DNA of 64,000 nt from Trichomonas vaginalis G3. Lineage: Eukaryota; Parabasalia; Trichomonadida; Trichomonadidae. The DNA is taken from contig NC_067207.1 of the NCBI RefSeq assembly GCF_026262505.1, positions 5,526,252-5,590,251 on the forward strand. Reading direction: 5' to 3'. The notes below the pieces were generated by a model. The model was given only the letters and a program-made list of their open reading frames with translations, was not told where the DNA came from and made no database searches. Within the stretch, counting starts at the first letter, position 1; the number at the start of each line of letters is the position of its first letter. Of this stretch, positions 50,300 through 59,795 are shown piece by piece. The position numbers and the translations under genes were made by a program.

Positions 50300-50992
50300 A
50301 TGCGAAATATTATGAAAATCAAAGTATCAAGGAACATTTTAGCATTCATATTGCAGTTAATTTCATACATTCTCAGATATTTTATTCATCATCCTAAACA
50401 AACTAGTACCAACCCTCCAAAAATAGAAAAAAAGAAACAATATTGTGTTCCTACAAGCTTTCCCCCATGGGCAGAATCTGTTGAGGCATTTCGATATAAT
50501 TTTATGCAAAGATGCATTAAACTAGACCCTAATTGCAAACTTATTAAATATATTCGGTCATATTATCAACCAAACATTGTATTGAGATTTAGAGGGGGGA
50601 ATTTGCGGATAGTTGATCACTTTTTGTACTTCAACAAATTTTCCAAGTTAGATTACAATGATACCAAAATATTAGGAGAAATGTTGATGAAATCTTTTGC
50701 TGATCGTTTGGACAGGTGTGAAAATGTGATTCCATATACTTTTATGAACACTTATGGATTTCTCTTTGGAGGTATCTTATTCAGATATGCAACACAACAA
50801 GGCGCAGAAGATGACGTTATTGAAGATATCAAAACATTTGCGAAGTATTTCAGAATGAATGATAGTATTGTTATGATGATTCCTGGTATTAAAACATTTT
50901 TCTTGTATAGCAATGGCCATCAACGCAAGATTGGAGATGAACCTGATTTGCCTTCTTTAGAAATTATTAATGATGATCCAGACTTTGATTAA
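50300..50992 (+). CDS. single-pass membrane protein, unknown
   Basis: 230 residues from the first ATG in frame (50300, MRNIMKIKVS). One hydrophobic helix near the N-terminus (ILAFILQLISYILRYFI) is followed by a soluble 190-residue part, with YCVPTSFPPWAESVEAFRYN, FRGGNLRIVDHFLYFNKF and VIPYTFMNTYGFLFGGILFR. The positive residues before the helix suggest a signal anchor with the rest either lumenal or cytosolic. No motif is recognised. An open stretch of 34 codons upstream without ATG leaves room for a lost 5' part. The stop overlaps TAAA. Confidence 0.65.
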   Translation: MRNIMKIKVSRNILAFILQLISYILRYFIHHPKQTSTNPPKIEKKKQYCVPTSFPPWAESVEAFRYNFMQRCIKLDPNCKLIKYIRSYYQPNIVLRFRGGNLRIVDHFLYFNKFSKLDYNDTKILGEMLMKSFADRLDRCENVIPYTFMNTYGFLFGGILFRYATQQGAEDDVIEDIKTFAKYFRMNDSIVMMIPGIKTFFLYSNGHQRKIGDEPDLPSLEIINDDPDFD

Positions 50993-51071
50993 ACAAAATT
51001 TGAAATTAAAGTTATTTTGTATTTATATTTCTGTCAAATAATTTGGTCTTAATGAAACTCTCAGGCTCTAA

Positions 51072-51089
51072 CTTCGGCAAAGGCCGGAG
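51072..51089. other. GC-rich hairpin
   Basis: CTTCGGC-AAAG-GCCGGAG: seven pairs (one G-T) with a four-base loop, inside a GC-rich patch (about 51064-51095) that stands out from the AT-rich spacer. It follows the membrane-protein gene by 80 bp, so it could be a 3' RNA structure or part of an unrecognised small RNA. Confidence 0.4.
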
Positions 51090-51462
51090 CTTCGCAAACA
51101 ATTCTCAAGCCGATTTCTTCAATTTCACTTCCTTTTTCTAATATTAATCATATATCATTAAACATAGCCGAAATATGTTGAACACACAAAACCAAACTTC
51201 ATCTGCAATCAAATATTATCTAAACACATTTTTCCAATTTGATTCTAAATTATCTTCGTGTTTACTCAAACAAATAGTACATCCATGAGGTTGAATAATT
51301 TGAATATTTTATTGGGCGGAAATCACGATAATTTTCGAATTAAAAAAAAAGGAAAATTACCCTATGAGCTTTCATTCAAAGTTGAGAGCATATAATAGAG
51401 ATCAAATTGTGTACTATATCTCTCAATAGCCTTCTCAAATTTTATCGTTATTATCTGCAGAT

Positions 51463-51654
51463 GAACAACGACTTGTTCTGTCATTCATGACGGGCTTCAC
51501 ACGATTTCCACCAGGCGGACTTTCATCTATTTCGCCAAAGATCACAGTCAACATGCGATTCATGGACGAAGGTCAACTTCCGAACAACGAACTTCCAACT
51601 GTTTCGACATGTTCACACATCATCAAGATCCCAGAATACGAAACTAAAGAAATC
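51463..51654 (+). pseudogene. 192-bp exact copy of the HECT active-site region
   Basis: Identical by eye to 49624-49815 of the HECT gene, covering EQRLVLSFMTGFTRF through the catalytic Cys loop to YETKEI, silent sites included. The next codons differ (LP, stop). Just upstream, LLSADEQR recalls LPAEEQR of the gene, so this could be the end of a decayed HECT paralogue partly overwritten by conversion, or a recent local duplication. It has no start and no other HECT parts. Confidence 0.9.
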
Positions 51655-52090
51655 TTACCATAAAAGAGAGATACTAGATTTTCAACTCTGAAGATTTCAA
51701 ATTAAGTGAGCAAAATGGCAAAGACTAAAAACTGTTTTCACGTAATGAGCTGAGATATCACAATTTCCCTTGAATCGATTATTTGCAATAATTTGCGAAA
51801 ATTTTTAAAAGGCACAGACACTTCTTTTCTAACCAGATTTAAGCCTTATAATTCAAGGATTATTGCACGCATGCTATACAGACCTTATACTCTGTGTATC
51901 TAGAAAATCTGTCCTGTCAATTTTGAGATAGGAAAAATCACATAATTTCTCTCAATCTTTGAAAAATCTTTTATTTGAATTTCAATATCTGATCCTTTTG
52001 AAATGTGTACTGAGGCTAGTTTTTTCGTATAAGTTTTGATGTAAAAATGATCGTATTGATCGGATCTGACAAATATCTCAAATTTTTAAA

Positions 52091-53068
52091 ATGCTACAAT
52101 TTTTGCGTTTGCGTCTTGATTTTATTGATGCAGCTATCTGGAAGACATTTTATCAATCAAATGGGCCAGAGAAAACGATTTCAGGGAAAAATGCAAAGAT
52201 TCCGACAGGAAGTCATTCATATTTTCTATCTAATTGCAAGTTTGTGAAACTTCGCAGCTCGGCAATAAATTTTAATTCAGATGACTGCGAATTCCTTCAT
52301 TACAAATGTGAATTTAATAAGTGTACAAATAACGGCAATGGTGGAGCTATTTACTTTTCTGGTTCAAGTTCTATCATCCAATATCAATTTACAGCAACTA
52401 GATGCACAACAATAGAAACTACCCAAAAAGGTCAATTTTGCTATATTTCGATTTCAAATAAAAACGTTAGTTATTCCGTAATCTCTTCTATTTCAGAATG
52501 CGAAAATGAAAACGCCAGTTATATATATTCATCAGAAAAAGGAAAAACATGTTTCAAAAACTCTAATGTAAGTTTCAATAAAGTCAATACCGCATCTGCA
52601 ATTCGAATTTATTCAAATCAATCTGACTCAATTGCAAACTATTCTCAATTCTCAAATAACACAGCAAATAAAGGTAATTGTATTATTTATGTAGGAGAAA
52701 GCAGCGATCCAAAGTATACTATGACAACAGAATATTGCAACATTATCGGAAATTCATTTCCTAATAAAAATCTTATTATTTATTGCGATAAAATAAATGC
52801 ACTTTTCTCACACTGCAGCATAATTAATAATACAAATGTGACCGTATTTTCTATTAATTCTCTAGCAGAAGTTACTCTTTCTGATAGTTACTTCGATAAA
52901 GATAAAGAGAAACTTATAGGGGTAACCACTAAAAATCAAGTTAATGAACCATTTACAAATGAAATTAGTCCATTCAAATTCACTATTCCTGTTGAAATCA
53001 AAATAATACCAAAGAAATGCACATGTGATCAAAATATATTTCAATTGAGAATTCGACATAGAAACTGA
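52091..53068 (+). CDS. Pmp-like parallel beta-helix protein, lacks signal and anchor
   Basis: Up to 325 residues. Repeated short strands and turns with F-x-(K/N)-C, NNGNGGAIYFSG, NVSFNKVNTASAI, YSQFSNNTANKGNCIIYVGE and YCNIIGNSFPNKN are the pattern of the Trichomonas surface family that resembles chlamydial polymorphic membrane proteins (GGAI and FxxN motifs). Members normally have a signal peptide, a membrane helix and a short tail; here neither is evident, and the protein ends soon after KKCTCDQN, where the stalk would begin. An overlapping frame at 52047 carries a hydrophobic stretch (FCVCVLILLMQLSG). Probably a truncated copy, so secretion is doubtful. Confidence 0.6.
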   Translation: MLQFLRLRLDFIDAAIWKTFYQSNGPEKTISGKNAKIPTGSHSYFLSNCKFVKLRSSAINFNSDDCEFLHYKCEFNKCTNNGNGGAIYFSGSSSIIQYQFTATRCTTIETTQKGQFCYISISNKNVSYSVISSISECENENASYIYSSEKGKTCFKNSNVSFNKVNTASAIRIYSNQSDSIANYSQFSNNTANKGNCIIYVGESSDPKYTMTTEYCNIIGNSFPNKNLIIYCDKINALFSHCSIINNTNVTVFSINSLAEVTLSDSYFDKDKEKLIGVTTKNQVNEPFTNEISPFKFTIPVEIKIIPKKCTCDQNIFQLRIRHRN

Positions 53069-53292
53069 TTTCAACACAATCTCAAATATGTCATTAAAAC
53101 CATATTTGCATTAAAATTTGCATTCTTTATTAAAACCAATCTCAAACTCCAAATGAGTATGATTTAGCTTCGATAAAACTGTAATGAAAGTACTTTCATA
53201 GATAATGAATAATAATATTAATTAAATTGACGAGGAATTAAAATACAAAAGGTATATTTATACAAACAAAATTATATACAAAATAATATGTG

Positions 53293-56046
53293 TTAAGTTT
53301 TCAAAGGTGGTAAAGATTTAGTTCCGAAGTGTGTTGCGATGAAGTTTCTGTTTGTTTCTTCTGCTTCTAAACTCTGCATTTTCGTAACTATATCTAAAAT
53401 GTCTTTCTTAACGAATTCGATTTCTTCTGCAACTTTTGGACAGTTCTTGCAAGGAGAGTTAGTTTGTGAATCTAATTTAACTTTGAGTTTCTCTATCTCT
53501 GCATTCAACTTGTCGACTTCTTCGCTTTTCTTTTTCATTTCTTTCTCCATTTCTTCGAATTTCCTTGTCAAAAGCATTCTGTTGTCTTGTGTTTTCCAAT
53601 TCTTTTCCTTCTTTATTTCGAACAAAACATTATCAATCTCTGTTTGTAGTTTCTTCGTTTCTATCGACAGGATATCTCTTCTTTCGTTCTGTTTCTTCAT
53701 GTGTTCTTCTGTTAATTCATCAATTTTTCCTTCAATTAATCTCTGAATGTCCATTTCACTGTTCTTTTCTATCTTGTTTACCTTCTCCAAAAGAGCATCT
53801 GCTGACTTAGATCTATCAATGATTTCATTGAGCAATGAGTCTTTGTTTTGTTTATACGTTTCTCTCATTTTTTCGATGATTTGGTCTTGTTCTTTATGTT
53901 TAACTTCATATTCATGTTCTAATTGTTTTATTCCCTCATTTAACGTGTTCTCGTATTCCATCTTTCTTTGGCTGATCTGTTGTCTCAAGTATTCTGCTCT
54001 TTTAACTGTCGTTTCTGTCTTTTCTTGAACTTCTTTCTTTTGTGCTTCGAGTTTTGATAGTTTCTTGTTGACATCAAATGCTTGGTCTTTATAAGTTTCG
54101 AGTAATTCTTCTCTTTTCTTTTTAGCTTCTTCTTTCATCTGTTCTGGGATCCTTGCATTCATTTCGTCTGCGAGTTTGGCCCTTACTTTTGCTTCGTTGT
54201 TTGATTTTTCTGTCTCTTCGAAAAGAGAAAGTGTTTTTTCATACTGATTCTGAAATGCTTCTTTTTCTTTACGCAACATGTTCATTTTATCTTGATGCTG
54301 ACGTTCTATTTGGGCTATTGTTGCGTTTAATTTCATTTCCAAGGCTTTTTTATCGCTTTCAAGTTGAGATGCGGAAGCTGCTTTTCCAGAATCGGCTCGG
54401 AGAGTAACATCATGGAGTTTTGTTTTAAGTTCATCGGCTGTTTCTTTCATGGATGTGATTTCCGGAGCATTTTGCTTACGAGTTTCGAGGTATCCGCGAG
54501 ATTTGTCTTCTTCTGCTTTGACTCCAAGCAAAACTGACTTTTCCTTTTCATATGCAGCTTCTTCTTGTCTGTATTCTGTGTCAATCTTGTTTATTTCGTC
54601 TTCTAACAACTTATCATAGTCAATAAACTCTTCAACTGGTTTTTCTCTAGCAGTAACTGTTTCTATTTCTTCAGCATGCCTTCTTTTCATGGCAGTAAAA
54701 GTGAAATTCAGGTTATTTAGCTGAGATTGGAAAATAATTTCGGTAGAATCTTTGAGAGTCTTCTCTTCTCCTTCTATCTTACTCTTGTATTGAACAATTT
54801 TAGTGATTTCGTCGCTTAGTTCACGAACTTCTTTATCATTTGCATCTTGAATTTGATTTAATCGGTCATTCATCTCTTTATGGACTCTAGACACGATTTC
54901 ATTGGCTTCCTTGATATTCGAGTTGATTTCAGCTTGTAAAGAGCTGACTTTTGATTCTAATAATTCAATTTGTTTCAAAAATTCTGCTGTTTTCTCTTTA
55001 ATAGCATCATCAACTAGCTTTGGTCGTTTATCAAGTACTTCTTGAACAGCATCATCTACTTCATTAGTATTAACTAAGATTTCAGAACTAAATTTTTGTG
55101 TGAGTTCATTATAAGTTTTTGTTAGATTGATAGCCTTTTGTTTTGCATCAGCTATCTTGATTTCGAGTATCTTCATTTGTGTTGTATGGTGTTTAGATAA
55201 TTTTGCAACCATTCCTGTATAATTTGAATGGTAAGCTTGAACAGTCATATTTTCTCTGTCTTTTAGTGATAAAACTTTATCCTTTTCTCTATGAATCAAC
55301 TTCTTAATATCATTTTTTTCGTCAATAATTTTATTAATTTCGACATCCTGAACATCTCGTATTTCTGCACACTTTTTATTAAATCCATTAATTATGTCTT
55401 GTTCACTTGTAATGAAAAACTCTTCCTTCTCAGCATATTCCTTGTCGACATCGATAATTGCTTGTTTTGTTGTTGCAATTGATTCTTGCCAATGATTGTA
55501 TGTGTTCTCGCTTAATTGATTAACCTCTTCGATTTTCGCTTGTGTTTTGATCTTAAATTCCTTTTTTATCGGCCGAAGTCTGTCATCGATTTGTTTGATC
55601 TGGGCATCAACAATGGACCTTCTCCTTTCTATTTCTTGGTCTCTTTCATTCTCCATTTTCTCAATATCAGCTTTAAATTTTTCTTCAATTTCGAAAACTT
55701 TGTTGCAGTATTGTTCTGTATTGGAAACAATCTGTTTACGTAAGTTTTTGTATCTTTGATTGATTTGAGTGATTTCTTCAGAGTAACGGGAATAAACTTT
55801 TTCTTTTCTATGTTCAAAGCCTTCAACGAGATTTTGTGTTACTTGAGTTGGAGTTGGCTCAGCTTTTACTTTCGTTTTTGGTACTAATTCTTGAAAATTG
55901 TAGATTTTTGAATCAAATTCGTTTATTGCATTTTGAAGATTTTTAATTACATCCGGTGACTTGTCGTTTCTGATGCGTGATACACTTATTTTAAGCTTTT
56001 CTCCTAGTGCAATAATCGAAGAAAGAGCAAATTTCACGCCATCCAT
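53293..56046 (-). CDS. 917-residue coiled-coil protein
   Basis: Nearly the whole sequence is charged heptad-repeat helix: KRKEKVYSRYSEEITQIN-like segments, ERQHQDKMNMLRKEKEAFQ, QKKEVQEKTETTVKRAEYLR, ELTEEHMKKQNERRDIL. A CxxC (SPCKNCPK) sits near the C-terminus between coils, and the end reads THFGTKSLPPLKT. There is no head or motor domain, Walker motif or membrane helix, so it is not an SMC or kinesin. Likely cytoskeletal, such as a fibre or basal-body component; no orthologue is recognised. The ATG at 56046 follows a weak form of the recurring motif (GGGGGTGACAATAAGGG). Confidence 0.8.
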   Translation of the reverse strand: MDGVKFALSSIIALGEKLKISVSRIRNDKSPDVIKNLQNAINEFDSKIYNFQELVPKTKVKAEPTPTQVTQNLVEGFEHRKEKVYSRYSEEITQINQRYKNLRKQIVSNTEQYCNKVFEIEEKFKADIEKMENERDQEIERRRSIVDAQIKQIDDRLRPIKKEFKIKTQAKIEEVNQLSENTYNHWQESIATTKQAIIDVDKEYAEKEEFFITSEQDIINGFNKKCAEIRDVQDVEINKIIDEKNDIKKLIHREKDKVLSLKDRENMTVQAYHSNYTGMVAKLSKHHTTQMKILEIKIADAKQKAINLTKTYNELTQKFSSEILVNTNEVDDAVQEVLDKRPKLVDDAIKEKTAEFLKQIELLESKVSSLQAEINSNIKEANEIVSRVHKEMNDRLNQIQDANDKEVRELSDEITKIVQYKSKIEGEEKTLKDSTEIIFQSQLNNLNFTFTAMKRRHAEEIETVTAREKPVEEFIDYDKLLEDEINKIDTEYRQEEAAYEKEKSVLLGVKAEEDKSRGYLETRKQNAPEITSMKETADELKTKLHDVTLRADSGKAASASQLESDKKALEMKLNATIAQIERQHQDKMNMLRKEKEAFQNQYEKTLSLFEETEKSNNEAKVRAKLADEMNARIPEQMKEEAKKKREELLETYKDQAFDVNKKLSKLEAQKKEVQEKTETTVKRAEYLRQQISQRKMEYENTLNEGIKQLEHEYEVKHKEQDQIIEKMRETYKQNKDSLLNEIIDRSKSADALLEKVNKIEKNSEMDIQRLIEGKIDELTEEHMKKQNERRDILSIETKKLQTEIDNVLFEIKKEKNWKTQDNRMLLTRKFEEMEKEMKKKSEEVDKLNAEIEKLKVKLDSQTNSPCKNCPKVAEEIEFVKKDILDIVTKMQSLEAEETNRNFIATHFGTKSLPPLKT

Positions 56047-56116
56047 CCCTTATTGTCACCCCCAAATAATTGTTAGCGGACCCCAAATTGTGCACGTTTT
56101 CTAATTTTAGTAAAAA

Positions 56117-56776
56117 ATGTTGGATACTGTATATAAGATCTTAAAGAAAGATATGCAATGTGAACTTTCCAAGTGTATTACTTGTAAGTATTCACCTAAC
56201 CTGATATTACAAAAAGATTTGTTAAGTGAAGCTATTTCCAAAAATATAGATTGGCAACTTACAAATGACCCTCCAATTATTAGCGTAGCCGCATTTTATG
56301 GATCAGTAAGATGTTTTAATATGCTTATTGCCTTAGGTGCTGATATAAATATAACAGATAAAATTCTCTTTATTTTAAAAATGGTATTCATCATTTATTC
56401 ATAGACTCCCAATACACTTTGCATCAATATCAAATAATATTGAATTATTTACTACTTTCATTAGAAATGGAGCTAATTTAGCTGCTGAAGATAATGCTGG
56501 AATTTGTCATACGTTTATTGGGGTCCTCTTCATTATGCAGCAGAAAGTGGAGCTGATGAAATTGTTAAATTACTTATTGCAATGCATGTGAATCCAAATG
56601 TTTTAACAACATCAAACACTACTCCTAGATATTGGGCTTCAATAAATAGACATAGAAATATTGAAAAATTTTTAGTTGCACATGGAGCTCTAGATATTGA
56701 TCAAGAATATGAAATGATATGCAAAAAACTTGATGCTCAAACGATACCTATTCCACCACGAAAAGGCAAAAAATGA
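56117..56776 (+). pseudogene. small ankyrin gene with two frame changes
   Basis: Starts at ATG 56117 (MLDTVYKILKKDMQ) and reads as ankyrin-like: VAAFYGSVRCFNMLIALGAD, then DKILFILKMVFIIYS and a stop at 56404. The next repeat (LPIHFASISNNIELFTTFI) lies in another frame at about 56410-56500, and GPLHYAAESGADEIVKLLIA to PPRKGKK in a third (56520-56776). The first change comes right after GADIN-x-TDK, the same repeat position where minisatellite interrupts the ankyrin gene at 24-27 kb. Host gene, probably dead. Confidence 0.65.
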
Positions 56777-58293
56777 ATTTCATTTCAATAATATTCTTCC
56801 AAAAACTGTATTAGATCGAAATGATAAATATTATCAACTGCCATCAAGAAAAGTTATTTAGATTTAATACAGTATTGAAAATATCTATCTCATTCTGCCC
56901 AATTTTAGTTAAAATCAACTAAGCTGGCTTTTATAATCTAATAATGGCCTTGCCTAAAGATATTTTTGCTTGTATATGATTACAAAAGCAAAAATGTCAT
57001 CTCTTTATAGAGTAAAGTAAAGTTTGTATTCAATTTATACCAGGCTTGTATTATATTTGGCTAGTGAAATAAACATATGTAAATCCATCCTATTTTATAA
57101 TACCTTATCATATCAAATTTAAGAATTATCATGTTTAAAAATTAGAAGCGCCCAAATAAGATATTTGGATTAATTGAATGTAGTTTTATAATTTGGTGTT
57201 GACAATTTGATTCTTCTGGTTATCAAAATGAAATTAGCTATCATATATAAAATTATTATTGGCAAATACGTTCAATTTTTATATTAAAAATCGATTCGGA
57301 AAGAGGAAACTGTATGTTTGTAGTTATTGCTGTATAGTGAGCTCACATAAAATGGATAAAAAGGAAATTGAATGGAAAGAGATTTTTACTTTTGAGTGAC
57401 CAAAAAAGTTTGAATTTGCCGCGCGTTTTTGAATCGAAAATATTCTGAAACCGTAACTAATAGATGGATGATTAAGAGGTAATTTGAAATGACTGATTAA
57501 AAATGAAAAATGACTTTTCAAAATAAAAATGAAAATAACTTATTGATTATTAAAAGTCGATATAACTACTATCTTTGTCCAAAGTTTAATGCTCTCAAAA
57601 ACAATTGAGGAAACCTCAAATATAATGGGTATTTTGAAAAATAATGGTGAAAGTGTATTTTGATTGATATCGTAGTTAAATACGGATAGTAGTAAAAATG
57701 TTTCTATGATCAATATTGAAAATTTTATGATCAATAATGTCGTAAGTAAATTGGATTGGGCATTGTAATATCAAAAGCAATAAGAATAAAATTAAATACC
57801 CCATAAATTGAATGAGGTGTCAAATATTATTTGAATTAACGTCTCTTCAGGGAACATTGTATTTATTTCAAATTGTTTAACAGAAAAAACTAAATATTAA
57901 GATGCAATGTTCGTTACCCTACTTCTTTCAATTTTTGAGAATATTAAGAATAACTGCGTGATGTAATAAGTATTTTGATATATCATTGATTAATTTATGA
58001 AAATATCCTTAACTTTTCATAGAAGTCACAATCAATAACTAAATTTTGAATGCTTCTTAATGTTCTCAATAAATTTTCTGAGAAGAGATTTAGGTTTACA
58101 AATTAAATATTGTTATGAAACAATGTATTTCCTCCTATATAGGAAATCTATCAAATTTAGTCAACTCAATCAAAAAGTTTCTAAAAACCTTGATTTATGC
58201 TTTTATCACATTATTCTATTGTTATTTTAACTTTGTTTAAAATTGAATTCCTTTCAAAAAGGCTATTCATTTTTTACAACACAAATCCTTATA
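56777..58293. other. AT-rich gene-free region
   Basis: 1.5 kb. Short open frames on both strands look random. A small palindrome TTTCCT...AGGAAA is at about 58128-58146. No tRNA, transposon ends or long repeat seen. Confidence 0.45.
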
Positions 58294-59472
58294 ATGATTG
58301 AAAAAGGAAGTATTCATAATGCATATGAGTTCATTAAAATGATCAAATGTACCAACTATTATGAACTTTGGAAAGCGAAGAATATCCATCTTAGCCCTAC
58401 AGTCCTAATCAAGGTTGTATCTAAGTCATCTGTAGAAACAGAGCATTACGGAGAGGAGATCAAGATACACAGCCAAGCCAACTATCCTTTTATCGCAAAG
58501 TTCTATCAGTACTTCGAAGAAGACGATATGTCTTTTATCGTAATGGAGTATTTGAGTGAAGAAAACTTTGAAGATTACATCACAAACGCAAAAGAACGTG
58601 ACGAGGAAAAGATTCGTATCTGGTTTTCTCAAATGATTCTTAGTTTAAGCTTCCTCGATTCAAACTACCAAGTTTGCCACGGAAGCCTTGAAGCAGGCAA
58701 CTTCAGTCTCTCAAATTCACACAATCTCAAGCTTTTTGATTTCGAAAACTGCCAATATTTAGACACATCCATGAGGTCCCTTGCCAAGCACTGCCATCCA
58801 TTCTACCTATCACCAGAGGAAATCAGAAATGAGTCGAATCCGTTCACTACAACAGTCTGGCGCTGTGGTATAATTCTCTATCGTATGTTAACGGGCACTT
58901 TTCCATTCGAGGACGATAGCAAAAGTGAACTCTTCACAAATATACTTTCAATGAAACCGATAATCCCCTCTCAAATTTCAAATGACGCAAAGAACCTTTT
59001 ATCCCGCATGTTAACTAAGGATCCATTCGAGCGTATTACACTCGAAGATATCCAAGAACATCCTTTCTTTGTGAAATTATCAGTTAATATTCCTCCATCA
59101 ACTGAAACTCACATTAAGAGTGATATTTTGAAACAACTTGAAGAAGCAGGTTACAACAAAGCGGCTGTTATCGCCGATTTGAAGTCAAAGTTGTTCACTG
59201 AAAAGTCTGCTGCTTATAACATTTTATTGACTGAAGGAACATATGGTGATGACTCGGAAACAAGTGTTGAAGGTGATAATCTTCCACTCTATAAGTCTAA
59301 TTCAGCCTCTGCTTTCCAACTCATCACTCAACCAAAGAATGTCAATTCATTAGTCAATAAAATGAAGTTGAGACCAGTTGTATCTGGTCGTGGAATTCCT
59401 CTTGTCCCACAAAAGAAGTTCCGCCGTGCAAGCAGCTGCAAGACTGTCAATGATTTTTATTCAAGGAACTAA
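58294..59472 (+). CDS. CAMKL-type pseudokinase with UBA-like segment
   Basis: 392 residues from the first ATG (58294). The kinase fold is clear: VLIKVV (K40), alpha-C Glu (E55), FIVMEYL, YLSPEE, VWRCGIILYRMLTGTFPFED and LLSRMLTKDPFERITL. But there is no glycine loop, the catalytic HRD is HGS (129-131, no Asp), the Lys of HRDLK is Glu (E133), and DFG is DFE (149-151). Metal-binding N136 and D149 remain. Catalysis is thus unlikely, ATP binding possible. Residues about 285-325 (ILKQLEEAGYNKAAVIADLK, KLFTEKSAAYNILLTE) match the UBA-like helix of AMPK/MARK kinases. Its role is probably allosteric or scaffolding. Confidence 0.85.
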   Translation: MIEKGSIHNAYEFIKMIKCTNYYELWKAKNIHLSPTVLIKVVSKSSVETEHYGEEIKIHSQANYPFIAKFYQYFEEDDMSFIVMEYLSEENFEDYITNAKERDEEKIRIWFSQMILSLSFLDSNYQVCHGSLEAGNFSLSNSHNLKLFDFENCQYLDTSMRSLAKHCHPFYLSPEEIRNESNPFTTTVWRCGIILYRMLTGTFPFEDDSKSELFTNILSMKPIIPSQISNDAKNLLSRMLTKDPFERITLEDIQEHPFFVKLSVNIPPSTETHIKSDILKQLEEAGYNKAAVIADLKSKLFTEKSAAYNILLTEGTYGDDSETSVEGDNLPLYKSNSASAFQLITQPKNVNSLVNKMKLRPVVSGRGIPLVPQKKFRRASSCKTVNDFYSRN

Positions 59473-59795
59473 TTTACATAATTTGTTTGTAGTAAATTGT
59501 TTATATATACCTTAATTTATTAGTTTTTTGTATATTACCCTTTCTTTCGGAAACAATATTTCCGATCAAATTTGCTCTTGAAATGTTGCTTAACAACCAT
59601 AAACATTTTAAGTGCTGGATATGTACATCATGAATTCTATATTAATTATGGTCTATCGAGTACAATTTTTTATGCATCTCAAATTTTTAATGGATTATAT
59701 GGATTTGGTTAAAATAAATAAAGAACATTTTATATAAATTAGAGTTTACAAACAAAACAAAAGTAAAATTCATGGATATAAAATAAATATAAAAA
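59473..59795. other. short spacer between convergent genes
   Basis: Holds the two 3' ends; nothing else seen. Confidence 0.5.

Larger units (their letters stand above)
50993..52090. other. spacer holding the GC-rich hairpin and the HECT copy
   Basis: Apart from the hairpin at 51072 and the HECT copy at 51463 nothing else is seen. Confidence 0.45.
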
